DNA from: Cheiracanthium punctorium
Lineage: Eukaryota; Arthropoda; Arachnida; Araneae; Cheiracanthiidae
DNA: 64,000 bases
NCBI GenBank assembly: GCA_038373885.1
Contig: JAWZYV010010204.1
Coordinates: forward strand, 310,001 to 374,000
Direction: 5' to 3'
A program made the translations under genes and the position numbers. Numbering within the stretch: position 1 is the stretch's first letter; each line of letters opens with the position of its first letter. This document shows positions 21,415-33,367 of the stretch, piece after piece. The notes under the pieces are model-generated. The model did no database searches, had not been told where the DNA came from, and was given only the letters and a program-made list of their open reading frames with translations.

Positions 21415-21822
21415 GGATCCAAAGGAGGGCAATCTCTCTTCCTCTGAGCACGTTTAAAAATTTGCAGAGTTGCTGGGGAGTTTAACCCACTTTTGAACCC
21501 AGTTTTATTCTGTCTGCTCTCATCATTGAAGAAATGCAATGGAGAAAGCTCTCCTTCTGTAACCAGTGTTGCTTCCCGGCATGGGTCATGAAATGCTCCA
21601 CCGAAACCCAGACCCAGCAATTGCGAAATCATTGACAGCATTCAAAGACTCAAGCTGGGAAGCAACACTGGTCCCAGAAGGAGAGACTTCTCCATTGCAT
21701 CTTTTCAATGAGGAGGGCAGACAGAATAAACTTGGATTCAAGATTGAAAATGAATTGGGTGGGATGACCCAACAGTGGAAAAATTCTTCGTGATATTTAT
21801 CTCTCCCCTCCTTCAAGCATTT
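21415..21822. repeat. Long imperfect foldback (inverted repeat)
   Basis: The left arm (best part 21502-21577, ending CCAGTGTTGCTTCCC) and right arm (from 21657, starting GGGAAGCAACACTGG) are inverted over at least 75 bp. Weaker similarity continues outward, and the loop is about 80 bases. It is a possible foldback element or long RNA hairpin. No coding. Confidence 0.75.
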
Positions 21823-22165
21823 CTGAATCCACTACTAATCTGCAATTCAACAAGTCGAGCTATATTTAAATAACTTTTGATTCAGGTGGTATTTTGCATT
21901 ACATATTCAAACATTGCTGCACCCCCCACCCAAAAATAAAAGATAAATAAATCCTAAAGGGTAATATTTTGTTTTATTATGCATTTTGTATAGGTAAAAT
22001 AAGCTTTTTAAAAAATTAGACGAAACTGATTACATTGCTTTAGGGTAAAAGTTTGCTTTAATATACAACTTGTTTAGATCAAATGAGCTTTTTCATTAAA
22101 ATTAGTCCTTTCCACACAATTTTTTTATATTCGTGACTGCACTCAAAAGTAATGTAATTACACTA

Positions 22166-22346
22166 CAGAACCTCGTATCCGGAATCGTCGGGAAAAACCA
22201 TGTTCCGGATAACTGATTTTTCCGGATAAATGATTCATCATGTTGCCGCCATCTGGTGCCATTGAGAGGAGCTTAGACTAGCATTTAACTTTTCGGTATG
22301 TGTTCCCGAATCCAATGACATTACTGAGGCATTTCATTAGTTAATA

Positions 22347-22382
<36 letters not shown>

Positions 22383-22513
22383 CAAATATATTTAATTTTT
22401 TGAAGATAGAAAATTTAAAAAACGACTAGCATTCATAGATAGTATCAAATAAATTATTTGACAGTTCGTCATGGTGCTGCCATCTATTGACAGAAGCTTA
22501 GATTATCATTTAA
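22166..22513. mobile_element. Tigger-like element, left part, with internal tandem unit
   Basis: It starts CAGAACCTCGTATCCGGAAT after TA at 22164. Contained are two tandem units of about 236 bp that share CCATCT, GCTTAGA and ATTTAAC. The second unit is split at 22513 by the 12.1-kb insertion and resumes at 34633. Confidence 0.7.
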
Positions 22514-23623
22514 CAGGGTGTCTACCATCATACAAAAGTCATGAAAGTCCCGTAAAAGTCTAGAAATAGAAGAAAGGTCATGAAAGTCAAGAAAAGGTCA
22601 AGAAATGAGGCACTAGGTCATGATTAGTGAGTGACTCAACTACGCTTTTTCCATTTCATTCAAATTCTTTGTTTCTAATTTTTTGCATTAGATCATTGAG
22701 AGAAATTATTTTATGTATCTTCTTAACTTCATTAATTCGCGTTTTGATTTCATGAGTGACTTCCTGTGAGAAATGAAGTTGATTTGTTTATTCTCGTATC
22801 AATGGTGTGTGTGAGGTGGGGGAGGGACATCTGCTGAGTGTCCTCTTCTCCCTCCCGACCTGAGGAGAGGGTTGAAACTGCTGTAGCTTCAGGTCATAAA
22901 ATATCTCATTAGAGAAACAATCTGTCTCATGCAGAAGAATAGTCATAACAATAAATTATTTCCTACTGTGAATGGTGCTTTACTGTGTTTTATAATAAAC
23001 AACTTGGTTATTGTTTATTTTTCAGATTTTCAAAACACATTCATTCAAACTTAAGGCTGGCTGCCTGGAAAGCTCAAAACAAGAGCAGTTCCGGAAGTGT
23101 GGGGTACCCCCCCCCCCCTTCCTGCCCGTCGATGTATTAAAAAGAGTCTGGAAAAAATTGATTCAGTGACATGGTGTCCAGCAGTAGGAAATGCACCTGA
23201 TTATTTTGCATGGCGAGAAAGTCGGGAAATACTGCTTGAAAATATCGAATTTTAAGGTCAGCATTGGTTCCAAATTGATGACAGCACTGCTATAGAAAAA
23301 TGTTAATCGGAGAATAGGGTTTAAACTGTCAATACAAAATTTGTGTCTGTTTTGCAGCCGCATCACAAAAATGAAATTGTGGACGATTGCGAAGTCTCGT
23401 CGACTGCACGCGCCACTGGGATGTTCATTTTCACTGTACTAGGCGCTCAGCAAAAGCATAATCAGCAGTGCGAAAATGCGCAGGGCCATTGAGACAATTT
23501 TGAATTATTTGATCGGGAAATAAAAAAATTTTGCAAGATGGTCAAATTCTTTCCGATCCCTGAAGTGTCGGGAGTTGTTTTATAATTATGAATATTACAC
23601 AACAATAAGACTTCTTGGCTCTT
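22514..23623. other. Left part of the 12.1-kb insertion
   Basis: It starts with short GTCATGAAAGTC-type repeats (22540-22620), like those just inside the 63-kb copy. It has a C run at 23108-23120. No coding. Confidence 0.5.
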
Positions 23624-24183
23624 TAAAAAATCCGTTGCCGCTGCGCACGATAGGAATTACTACTGCCCCTTCCTTTTTTTTTACTATGGCTTGCATCGCA
23701 CTTGCAATTTTTTTCCCTCGGGCACGGCTTTACTAAACTGGCATTCCTGCTACAGATTATTTCCAAACATTATGTATATACAGTGCTGCAACTAGAGATC
23801 ACGTCGCCCGGGACAAACCTTTGTTTAGGTGCTCCATTCTCTCTCTTCTTTCCATTTTGACGCAGTACCACAGCACTATGACTGGGGCAAGTGTCCCGTT
23901 TCCCCTTCTCTTGCAGACTAGCATATATATAGAGAGAAAAATTGCCGAATGACGCCGAATACGATAAAATTTGAATCTAAGGCTGAATATTTTCGGGTTC
24001 AAAAATTTGCGTTATTATGAAAAATTTGTCGGCTAAACTGGATTCCCGTTATTTTACGATTACGAAATTTAATTTTTTATTATTTATTTACTTATTTTTT
24101 GTTGAAATAAAGCATAATGGCGGCCTTACACAAATTTTGTAAAAGTGTAGATTTCATTAAGTGAAAAAATTTGGTAGTTTAAA
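23624..24183. repeat. 560-bp dispersed repeat, copy 1
   Basis: It is homologous to 55476-56035 in the same orientation, sharing CAGACTAGCATATATA, TGGATTCCCGTTATTTTACG and AAATAAAGCATAATG. A partial third copy of its right end is at 24408-24535. It encodes nothing visible; family unknown. Confidence 0.85.
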
Positions 24184-26512
24184 ATACGAATCTCACCACA
24201 CTTTTAAATTAATATATTTTGAAGTTTTTTTTAAAGAAATTATGACCTATATTTAAAAAAAATAATCTCTTAAAATTTATTGTGAATGAAAGCACCGTAA
24301 AATTGCACCTGAGAAGGAATTAAAAAAAAAAAAAAGTTAAGTTGTTTGCTTTTATAAAAGTTTTTTTCCCCTTAGTCAAAACATCTACTCCTTCACTTTC
24401 ATTATTATACTTCCGTTATTTTGCGATTACAAAACTTAAATTTTTTATATTTTTTGTTTAAATAAAGCATACTGATGGCTTTACACAATTTTTGTAAAAG
24501 TATAAATTGTATTAAGTGAAAAAATGTGGTTTCTAAGATATAATCCCCCATCGTACTTGGATTTTCCACTCATAAGGAAAGAAGTAAAATCATTAAGACA
24601 AGTTGAATATTCTTATTCATACTTTACTAACTTTACGCTTTCATCGTAGTTTGTTTTTTGACCAATTTTTATGATTTTATGTGTAACTTCTGTTTTTTTT
24701 ACGCCTTTGTATGAGTTTTTGGAGTCTTAATAAAATATGCTCCATATTTCGTTTAAAAATTAAAATCTTTAAAATTTATTATTGATGAGTTTTCCCGCGA
24801 TGAGTTTGTTTATTTTAAGATTGCTGAATTCCCACCCCCATCTTTTATTTAAATTTGAAATAAGAATAAAATTGGTTCTTGTTTCAAATTTAAATTATTT
24901 TTTGACCACTTTTTAAAATGTAAAATAGTAAAGGAAAAATTTCATTGAAGATCCCTAATTAAAATATGAACGAAAATTGTACAAAATGATAGTAATGATA
25001 ATGAAATTGAAACAAAGGCTGTTTTGATTAGGAAAAATAAAATATTTGCAAAAGCAAACGACTTGGCATGTTTGTCTTTTTTTAATTCTTCCTTTTCAGG
25101 TGTAATTTTATAGTACTTTTATGTATTACACAATTGCTTTTTTTCCTTTCCCTAATGTGTTTAAAATAATAAATTTTGTGTCCAGTATGATTTTTTTTTA
25201 TTTAAATAATATATGTTAACTGTGTGTTATGTAAATGTGAATATTTTATACTATTTAAACTATGCAAATAGACAAAACTTTTGTTTATTTCATGGGAAAA
25301 CACTAAAATACTGTTTGTATGCTAGTTATAAAATTCATTTAAAATGTCATTTACTTGTTATTTAGCAGAAAGTATCAAAAATGATGTCTGTCTAATAGTT
25401 GTATATTGAACTGACAATAGTTCAATATGTCAATTGCATGTTATTTTACACCTTGGGAATTTTCAAAAGTTGGCAAGTATGTATCTTCAGATCTTGAGAA
25501 AAGTGTATCAGTTATCCACCTTCCCTCCTCCCAAAAAAAAAAAAAAAAAAAAAAGTTGTTGGATCCAAAGTAATTTTTTTTTACTTCCTTCATTCCCTTT
25601 TCAATTCAGTGTTTTGATTCTTTTCCACATTTTTTAAAAAACAATTACGTGGATTCTAATTACAATTATCCCTGAAAATATTTTTGCATCCTTTTGGTAA
25701 ATGAATATTTACCCTTAAGTATCTTTGTATTTATATCACTAAATCACTTATCTACACAAATGCATATATTGATTTTTTATTTTATTTTTTAATGCATCTG
25801 CATGTTTGTATGCAAACTTAAAAGCTATCAAATCACATTGATTCTGTGATTTTGAAAGGATGTAGATTTGGATTAGATTGATTTTACATGGCTAAATGGG
25901 GGAAAAAGAAAGAAAATGGCTGATTTTATTTTAAATTCTTCTTTTTTTTTTAAATCCAATTTTTTATATTTGACTGTAAATTAAAATAAGACATTTTTGG
26001 GGGTAATTCAACTCAAAAGCTCGAGTACTGTAACTGTTATTACAGTGTGTATTGCAATTGAAGTAATTTAAAATAAATTTTAAACAAGATGCTTTTTATA
26101 TAAAACTTTTACGAAATAAATTTGTTTAAAATATTTTTAAATTTTACTATTGTCGGCGATTAGTTACTTTTAAAAGTATATTACATATTATCATAATCTT
26201 TAGGTAGTACTTTACATTGTTTTGCTTTATTGAGTAACTCCCGCAACTTAATTAAATACAAAAATATTTAATAATATATATTAATAGTGTTAAATTTAAA
26301 AGTATAATTTTCCTTCATTCTATCAGCATGATGCAGGGGTGCAGGAAATGTTTTTACTCTCAACATTTCCCTCAATCCATTTGAAAATTACCCTAAAATT
26401 TTATATGTTATAGACTTGCATAAGTTCTGTATTAGCATAGATGTAAAAAGATTTGCAATATACAAGCTACAAACGCATTTACCTCTTTAAAGAATCCTCT
26501 TTAAAGAATACG
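24184..26512. other. AT-rich interior, unassigned
   Basis: It holds the partial repeat at 24408-24535, an A run at 25533-25554, and at 26330-26420 a stretch resembling 52620-52700. No gene. Confidence 0.5.
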
Positions 26513-27835
26513 CCTCTTTAAAGAATTTCTTCAAATATTACAGTTGCCCCTCCATCTCAGCACTGGGGGTTTCCATTCAAAATCTTCAGCCACGGGCTTT
26601 CACTCTACAACGTAAGCCCATAACCCTTATTGTTCCCGCAAGTGCTGACAATCCAGGTTAAATTTGGAAATGACAACACCCGGGAAACAAAATTGGTGTT
26701 GAGAAGTGGATGGCCATGAGTGAAGAGTGTTATGGAAACAAGGATAGCAACTGATATGAGAGACATCTACTTTTATTTATAGCAGCTGGCACAGAAATGT
26801 ATCACAGTCACAATACTGTAGACAGATTCATGAAAAACTATTAAATCACAGCTATGCTTTACAGGAATATATCACAGTCTGAAAACTCGTAAGTACTGGC
26901 AAAAATGGTTTAATGAATTTAAGCTTCACAAGCCGTTTAGATTTCAATTTCAAAAGCTGCTTTACCTTGAAGAGAACAAGTCCACCGGGAAAACTTCCGA
27001 TCCTTAAGATATGTAAAAATTACGATGAAACACGAAGTTCTATATGACGGCACTTCAAACAGAAATTCTAACTTCTATTTCACTTTAAAAACAGATTAAA
27101 AAAAGCGGCATTAAATGTTGATTAAAAACGTACTATCATTTTAAAGATTAAATAGAAGCAGGTTTAGCTGGCTAAAAATAACATGTCTGGAACTTAAAGA
27201 GCATTACCGCTCGCCAAAACGTCTGTCAACTGTTAATACAGCCTGACTGTCTAATTGCTTAACGGCGACGATCTGCCATGATCAGCCTAACTGCCTCGAC
27301 TGCTGTCGACCTGCCACGAACTGCTATCGGTCTGCTTAACTGCTTCGATTACGACGAAAGCCCCTCCTTTTATTTGTCCCTATCAACTGCGCATCTCATT
27401 TCTGAGTTGTTCTCCGGCTGCGCGGTTGAACGGCGTTTACCGGGCTTCTGGAGCGCATCGGTGATTGGATGAACAGCTTGAAACAGTTTTCTCCGGGCGA
27501 TACTCACTTCGCCAACCAACCATTACGCCCGTCCAAGATGGCGGCTGTTGACGAACTGGAGATCAGAGCCGTGCGTCTTAAACGATTGTTGACGTAAGCC
27601 ACGGTTAAAGCGAGGTTTAAATTTAACAAAAAGTTATTCCTTTAAGTTCATTTAGCATTTGAATTAAACTGCTTGGCTTTGGGAATTTATTTAATTAACT
27701 TTAAGTTGTTGAAACTTTATCTTAACCTTTTATTGTGGCCCTTAAAGTTGGAGAGTTTCACAATTCAGGTAAGTCAGAAATTAAATTCACATAAGAGTTG
27801 GGATATTTATTGTTCACAAATAACCATTCGGAACA
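26513..27835 (-). repeat. copia 3' LTR
   Basis: In - sense it starts TGTTCCGAATGGTTATTTGT. Compared with the 5' LTR it keeps an extra 72 bp bounded by short direct repeats (ATRTATCACAGTC), so the other copy has a deletion. A tail of three CTCTTTAAAGAAT copies lies at its left edge. It contains the YY1-like GCCGCCATCTTG (- strand, 27534-27545). Confidence 0.88.
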
Positions 27836-28858
27836 AAAGCCCCTCCTCCCAGCTCTTATGGACTGCAATTGCCAGCACTTAGAAGAATATAACAATCAAA
27901 CATCATAACCATTTACAAATGCAATAAAACAATGTGCAAATCAATTTATACCTGTAGGCGAGTAACGAGCAAGTAACATGCTTCAAAAGATTAATAAAAC
28001 AATGTACCAAGAAAACTTTAAAACAATGTTCCATACAATTCAAAAAAGAAGGCAGGCAAAGTTTCAAAAATTAAATTTTGCAGTTACATTACGTAATATC
28101 AGAAAACTTTAAAACAATGTTCTCAAATACTTTTCAAATATAAAGTCCCCTTTTAAACCCTAAAAACACTTTTTACTTAAAACCACAAGTAATACCAACA
28201 GATTCAAAATTAATCATGCAAAAAGGTTTCACTAAAGCATTACAAAAATTTACTATACTTCACACAGTTACATATGTTTAGTTTCACAGTTAGGATTTTC
28301 ACCTATCAGGTTGTCCCATGCTCGAACGACGCGAACAGCAATTAAAGATTCAAAAATTCTACTTAATCAAAAATACAAAGATTCTAAATGTTAATTTTGA
28401 TACCTTAAACTTTGAATTCTAAGCACAATTCTAAACAATGAAAATCTTAAACGTTTAAACTCTTAAACACTAATCCAACCACCAAAAACCTTAATCAACT
28501 AGAAAAACACAGTATATTAGTGCAAAAATTCGTTAAAAAGAAAACTACGATATATAAGTGCAAAATTTTCAAACAACATTATGACATGATAAGGATTAAT
28601 GACCTGGTGATCACCAAAATTTCAAATATGCACAATCTTTATGCTCATACCTTTTACGCATAACTTACACATAATTCACACATACCTTGGCCAAGGATTT
28701 TCACACACCAAACTTTCATTCAATGACATGAAAAACAGTTGCATAAATGACATATTTACAAAATGAAAAATGACACTTTTCAAAACACATTAATACTTTA
28801 TCAAACATTAAATATCAAAATTCAAAAATATGGTGGTGGATCAAAAATATCAAAAACT
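27836..28858 (-). other. copia 3' untranslated region
   Basis: About 1 kb lies between the RNase H stop and the polypurine tract. It is AT-rich with no coding. Confidence 0.7.
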
Positions 28859-29641
28859 TTAGATCTCAAACACATCCTCAACAAACTTTTTCAATTCATT
28901 TTGAGTGATAGGCTTAGTAAAAATGTCAGCCATATTAGATTTACTTCTGATGAAGTTTACTTTAAATTTATCTTTATAAAACAGATCTCTTACAAAAAAT
29001 AATCTAACATCTATATGTTTAGTTCTATGATTTTCTATCGGGCTTTTAAGGAAATCAATAGTAGCCTGGTTATCCACAAATAGAGTAGGTTTAGAGTTAT
29101 ATTTGATTAACCCACAATCATTACCCTCTTTTAGAACGTTATCTAGCCAGGTGAGTTCTTTGATATTCTCAACCATGGCAAGAAATTCAGCTTCCATAGT
29201 GGATAAGCTAACTGACTTCTCTTTGAATGTACGCCAAGTTATGGGTGCTTTATCTAAACAGATGAACTCTCCCCCCATGGATATTCTATCGTCTCTATTC
29301 GCTGCGAAATCTGCATCCGAGTACCCAATTAAATTCATATTTTCACATTTTAGCTTTAATTTGTATGATTTAGTCTTTCTTACGTATCCGAGTAATTTCA
29401 ACAGTCCGTTCCAATGTTCCATGCCCGGGTCACTCTGGAACTGGGAAAAGATATTTACGGCGTAAGAAATGTCGGGTCTCGTGCGGCTAGCTAGAGACGC
29501 TTCTATATGGGTAGATTTGCATTTGATATTGTTCACTGTTGGTTTGAGGCGATTGTGATTTACTGTACTGTACGCTTTTTGTGATTGGGAGTGATGAGAT
29601 TGGTAATTTAAATTTATCAAATCTTTTGCAAATTTCGTCAA
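28859..29641 (-). pseudogene. copia RNase H
   Basis: This 260-codon - strand frame is the C-terminal part of copia pol. SRTRPDISYAVNIFSQFQSD leads into RNase H with GYSDADFAANRDDR, SLSTMEAEFLAM and LFVDNQATIDFL (catalytic Asp, Glu and Asp visible). It then has RTKHIDVRLFFVRDLF and the typical end NMADIFTKP. The domain degrades element RNA during reverse transcription. Its reading frame is shifted relative to the RT frame at about 29640-29490. Otherwise it is intact. Confidence 0.92.
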
Positions 29642-30374
29642 TGTAGGGAATTTGGTGGATTATAAGACCGTTATCAGCCTCTTCAAATTCTACACCGAGT
29701 AACCTTTTGGTTTTTCCCAAAATTTTTAAATCGAATTTGCTTTGTAGTTTGTTTAAAATTTTTCCTATCTCATCTTCAGTCCTTCCAAAAATGACTATGT
29801 CGTCTACATAGACTAAAAGTACAGCAGAATTATTAGAGAAGAAAGTACAATTGCACAATTCGAATTTTCCAAGTCCAATTTCTAGCAAAACATTCTTGAG
29901 TTCGAAATACCAAGCACGACCACTTTGGTGAAGGCTGTATAAGGCGCGTTTTAAGTGACAAACTAAATTTTCCCTACCAGCCTCTATGTACCCTTCAGGT
30001 TGTTTCATGTAAACTTCCTCTTCCAAATTTGCATACAGATACGCACAGGCAACATCGCACTGCATATGTTTCCATTTTAACAAGACCACGAACAGAGAAA
30101 AAAACAGCCTAATTAAAGAAAAGTTTATAACGGGAGAAAAGGTTTCGTCATAGGATTTGCCCTTGACTTGGTTGTCCCCCTGTGCCACCAAGCGGGCCTT
30201 ATATCTCGCGACGTTTCCCTTCTCATCTCTTTTAATGTTAAATACCCATCTGCACCCCAAAACTTGTTTGCCTGGAGGCAGGCTGGTTAAAACCCAAACT
30301 TTTCTATTTCTTAGATTCTGATACTCTGTATCCATGGCCTCTTTCCATTTTTCAATTTGTGGGGACCTGAGCAT
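29487..30374 (-). pseudogene. copia reverse transcriptase
   Basis: The 295-codon - strand frame contains WVFNIKRDEKGNVARYKARL, AQGDNQVKGKSYDETFSPV, QCDVACAYLYANLEEEVYMK and LLVYVDDIVIFGR near residues 187-199. These are the RVT_2-type RT blocks, with the catalytic YVDD intact. It lies between the integrase C-terminal frame (30408-31157) and the RNase H frame (28859-29641), each in a different frame, so at least two frameshifts separate what should be one polyprotein. Confidence 0.93.
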
Positions 30375-30407
30375 CTGCTTATAGGTACGAGGGACTTCAG
30401 GTACTAG

Positions 30408-31157
30408 TCAGCTTTTGTCTTTAACTTCCGCGTTGCTTGGCTTAGGGTTAATGACACCTTGGAAGGAATCCTTTCCTTTAAAACTGAACATACTTTTAGT
30501 TACATCATCAAACCTAATATTATTCTGTTCGCAGTATTTCTGGATTTCGTTTAAGCTTTTCAGTTTACGCTTCTGACCCTCCTCATGAAAGTAAATATCT
30601 GTCCTGGATCCATCCGGTCGAGGGACGGCAGCTCTTACCCAAATCGCATCGCGAAAAGTAGGAGAGCTAATTTTACTATCATCCATACTTTCATCTGCAT
30701 CAGATTCTTCATCAGACTCTATACTGGGTGTGGGAGAGGAACTCAGGAGACTTTCGTCTTCGACCGATTCTCGACTCTCTTCACCAATTTGAGAAAAGCT
30801 AGAATCATCTTTGGGCACCAGCACCGCTCCACTGTCATTTTCCGAAACTTTTGGAAATGACACGTTACAGGTTTCTATCACCCTTTCCTCCTCCGGGATC
30901 CAAATTCTATACCCTTTGGTACTAAAAGCGTACCCAACTAAAATGCCTACTTTGGCTTTCGGGTCAAGCTTTCCTCTCAAGGTTCGAGGAGTACCAACGT
31001 AAACTTTTGATCCGAATTTTCGAAGGTGTCTTACTGAAGGTTTGATTCCTTTAAACAACTCTATAGGGGTTTTTGACTGTTCTGAATGGCATAGCCGGTT
31101 CCACACATGAACAAAGAATAACACGGCCTCTGGCCAAAAGCTTTTTTTCAAGACCAC
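30408..31157 (-). pseudogene. copia integrase C-terminal region
   Basis: This 249-codon frame continues integrase after a shift near 31150. It has FFVHVWNRLCHSEQSKTPIE, KFGSKVYVGTPRTLRGKLDP, then VGILVGYAFSTKGYRIW, the conserved copia integrase tail. An acidic Ser/Asp/Glu-rich linker (about residues 115-165) leads to RT. No catalytic residues are expected here. Confidence 0.9.
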
Positions 31158-31536
31158 TTTCTGAGAGAATGGTCCTGGCTCCGTCTACAACAGTTTGGTT
31201 GAGTCGTTCAGCCGATCCATTTTGCTCGGGCGTGTAAATGTTTGTGTGTTCATGATTTATGCCCTTTTCAGTGCAAAAGTCTTCAAAGTAATTACTGGTA
31301 AACTCACCCCCATTGTCAGTTTTTACAGCTTTAAATTTTAACCCAAGTGATCTTTCGGCACGGGAAACATATCTAGTAAATATGTCAAAAACGTCTGATT
31401 TTTCCTTCATAGGATAAATGGTCATATATTTAGAGAATTCATCGATAATTGACAGATAGTATCTTTCCCCACGTTTGCCTACCACATTTGATGGACCCCA
31501 AACGTCCAAACAGATTAGATCTAATGGACCTCTCAC
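31051..31536 (-). pseudogene. copia integrase catalytic core
   Basis: The 161-codon frame carries the D,D35E core: LICLDVWGPS, KAVKTDNGGEFTSNYFEDF and TPEQNGSAERLNQT. All three acidic residues are present. It inserts element cDNA into the genome. A frameshift at about 31150 separates it from its C-terminal part, and another at about 31580 separates it from the zinc-binding part. Confidence 0.92.
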
Positions 31537-31580
31537 TTTGCTCCCACTAACGGACTTAAATGATACCCGCCTGTGTTTAT

Positions 31581-31838
31581 TTAATTTGCAAAGTTCACAT
31601 GAAAATTCTGGGAGTTTAGGTTAGGCAAACCTTTAACAGCATTTAGAGTACTAGTTTTTGTGATGAAATCTACACCTGCATGACCGAAACGTGCATGCCA
31701 TGATTCGAGTTCTCTCAGGTTATTTTTGCTTATTGCATTACAAGCTGGCTTAACTGGACTGGGGTATACGTGATACAAGCCACGTCTGAGTTTAGCAGAA
31801 AATACAAAATTTTTTCTTAAAGACTTTAATCTTTCCAT
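31581..31838 (-). pseudogene. copia pre-integrase (GAG_pre-integrs) domain
   Basis: The 85-codon frame has KLRRGLYHVYPSPVK and LESWHARFGHAGVDFITK, the histidine half of the HHCC zinc-binding domain. The cysteine half follows in another frame (LCKLNKHRRVSF region). It overlaps the end of the protease frame at an A-rich tract, pointing to a slippage frameshift. Confidence 0.88.
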
Positions 31839-32260
31839 TTCCCCCTACAAATTTGAAACCGTTCTGATCGAGCATGGGGCCTGATAGTAAATTTCTCCTT
31901 AATTTTGGAGAGAAAAAGACATTTTTCAAAATACATTCATTTTTACCGAATTTAAGTTTTACATCCCCCTTTCCATTAATTGGAAACTCTAGATCCTCCA
32001 GAGCGAGCACCATATTTTCATTCTCAACAGTCACAAAATTAGAGAAGATGCTGCGATCATTACAGAAATGGTGGCTGGCGGCCGAATCCAAAATCCACGT
32101 ATGGTTGTCAACATTACAATTTAGATTGGCCTCTGCCACAAAAAAACTTAAATTGTTACCTTTAATGGTCTTGGGGATAGTGTTCTTATTCGACTGGTTA
32201 CCTGGGTTCTGGCGTCTACCTCGGGACCTTTGCCGCTCGGTTTCTGCTGGACTGGATGTT
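31792..32260 (-). pseudogene. copia aspartic protease
   Basis: On the - strand, after a Ser/Arg/Gln-rich linker and KNTIPKTIKGNNLSFFVAEA, comes NHTWILDSAASHHFCNDRSI. DSAASHH is the copia protease active site (DSGA type). The open frame extends upstream to 32436, but that part overlaps gag in another frame and is probably not coding. It matures the polyprotein. Confidence 0.9.
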
Positions 32261-33043
32261 GATTTGGAGACTGCATGCACCCGGACTGTAAGATCTGTTC
32301 CTGGGACGGCTAGGAGACCTTGGACGGACACGACAGTTCCTTTGGAAATGTCCCAGACGACCGCACCGGAAACACCTTGCCTGGTTTCCCTGGACACTAA
32401 AGGCTTCCTTCGTTGACGTCTTTCTATCGGAGTCACGGAGGTTTAGTCGAGTCTCTTCAGCCACAACTTCCAAGACGATGTCTTTAAACACAAATCTTTC
32501 ACTGTCCCATCGTAGAACACTTTGGACAATTGAATCAAATTTTGACGGCAGATTTCTAAGAAATTGGTATGACAGAAAAACTTCGAGAGATTTTCCGCTG
32601 TCCTTGAGCTGGTTGGCTAAGCTCTGGATCCGTGAGGCAAAAAGATTGACGTTCTCATTCGGCTGAATTCTACTTTGCATCAATTCACTGAAGATCTGCA
32701 TGTGATGACTGTGGTTGTCGGGCTTGAAATTTTTTCTTAACAGGTCCCAAACTTCACACGGGTCATCTAAATCACCGATAATTTGTCGGAAATCACTGTG
32801 CACATTGAGGTACAGCATAGATAATGCAAGCCTTTTTCGGACGTTAAATGCCTCCACATCCTTTTCTGTGACAGTGCCCTCTTTGATCACCGGGCTTTTC
32901 TCCCTACCGCACACAATTTCATAGCAATTTTTCTCCAAGAGTAGGAACTTCATATCAACACACCATGAGGAGTAATTTGTAGCATTTAACTTCTCGGTTT
33001 GGTAGAAAGTTGAGATCCCTGGTGAATTAGCCATCTTTCTCAA
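32216..33043 (-). CDS. copia gag (UBN2-type) with zinc knuckle
   Basis: This 275-codon frame is uninterrupted. Its start is MRK or, three codons on, MANSPGI. It has LNATNYSSWCVDMKFLLLEK, typical of copia gag N-termini, then WDLLRKNFKPDNHSHHMQIF, the UBN2/retrotran gag capsid. A CCHC knuckle CFRCGRLGHFQRNC is near residue 225, followed by an Arg/Ser/Pro-rich tail. It would form the particle and bind RNA. Pol begins in another frame near its end, so either a programmed shift or a lesion separates gag from protease. Confidence 0.92.
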   Translation of the reverse strand: MRKMANSPGISTFYQTEKLNATNYSSWCVDMKFLLLEKNCYEIVCGREKSPVIKEGTVTEKDVEAFNVRKRLALSMLYLNVHSDFRQIIGDLDDPCEVWDLLRKNFKPDNHSHHMQIFSELMQSRIQPNENVNLFASRIQSLANQLKDSGKSLEVFLSYQFLRNLPSKFDSIVQSVLRWDSERFVFKDIVLEVVAEETRLNLRDSDRKTSTKEAFSVQGNQARCFRCGRLGHFQRNCRVRPRSPSRPRNRSYSPGACSLQINIQSSRNRAAKVPR

Positions 33044-33367
33044 AAATTTGAAAATTTTTCAAAAATTCTAAGTTTCAAAGAAATGTACTAAATTTCAACT
33101 TCAAAAATGTCTTTCAAAGGCAAAAAAATTTCCAAGGGTTAACTTCAAAAAACTCTCAATTTTTAAACTTCAAAAGCATCAAAAATTTCAGCATTAAACT
33201 TCAAAAACTTCAAAAATTTTAGCTTTAAACTTCAAAAATTTCGACTTTAAACTTCAAAATCGTCAAAAATTTCAACTTTAAACTTCAAATTGAACTTAGA
33301 TTCAGAAACATCTCTAATTTCAGGATAAACATCGAAGACTTCCGGAGATTTCAGGGTAAGCTTTAAA
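33044..33367 (-). repeat. copia 5' leader with AAACTTCAAA array
   Basis: Between the 5' LTR and gag, units like AAACTTCAAAAATTTCGACT recur about every 25 bases (33160-33290), degenerating towards gag. The remaining 70 bp next to the LTR is unrelated. Confidence 0.75.

Noticed and set aside
27278..27472. 64-codon frame MISLTASTAVDLPRTAIGLL, repeated identically at 34067-34261
   Set aside because: Both copies lie inside the copia LTRs and are antisense to the element. Identity reflects LTR duplication, not protein conservation.
31874..32416. 180-codon + strand frame
   Set aside because: Antisense shadow of the copia gag/protease region.
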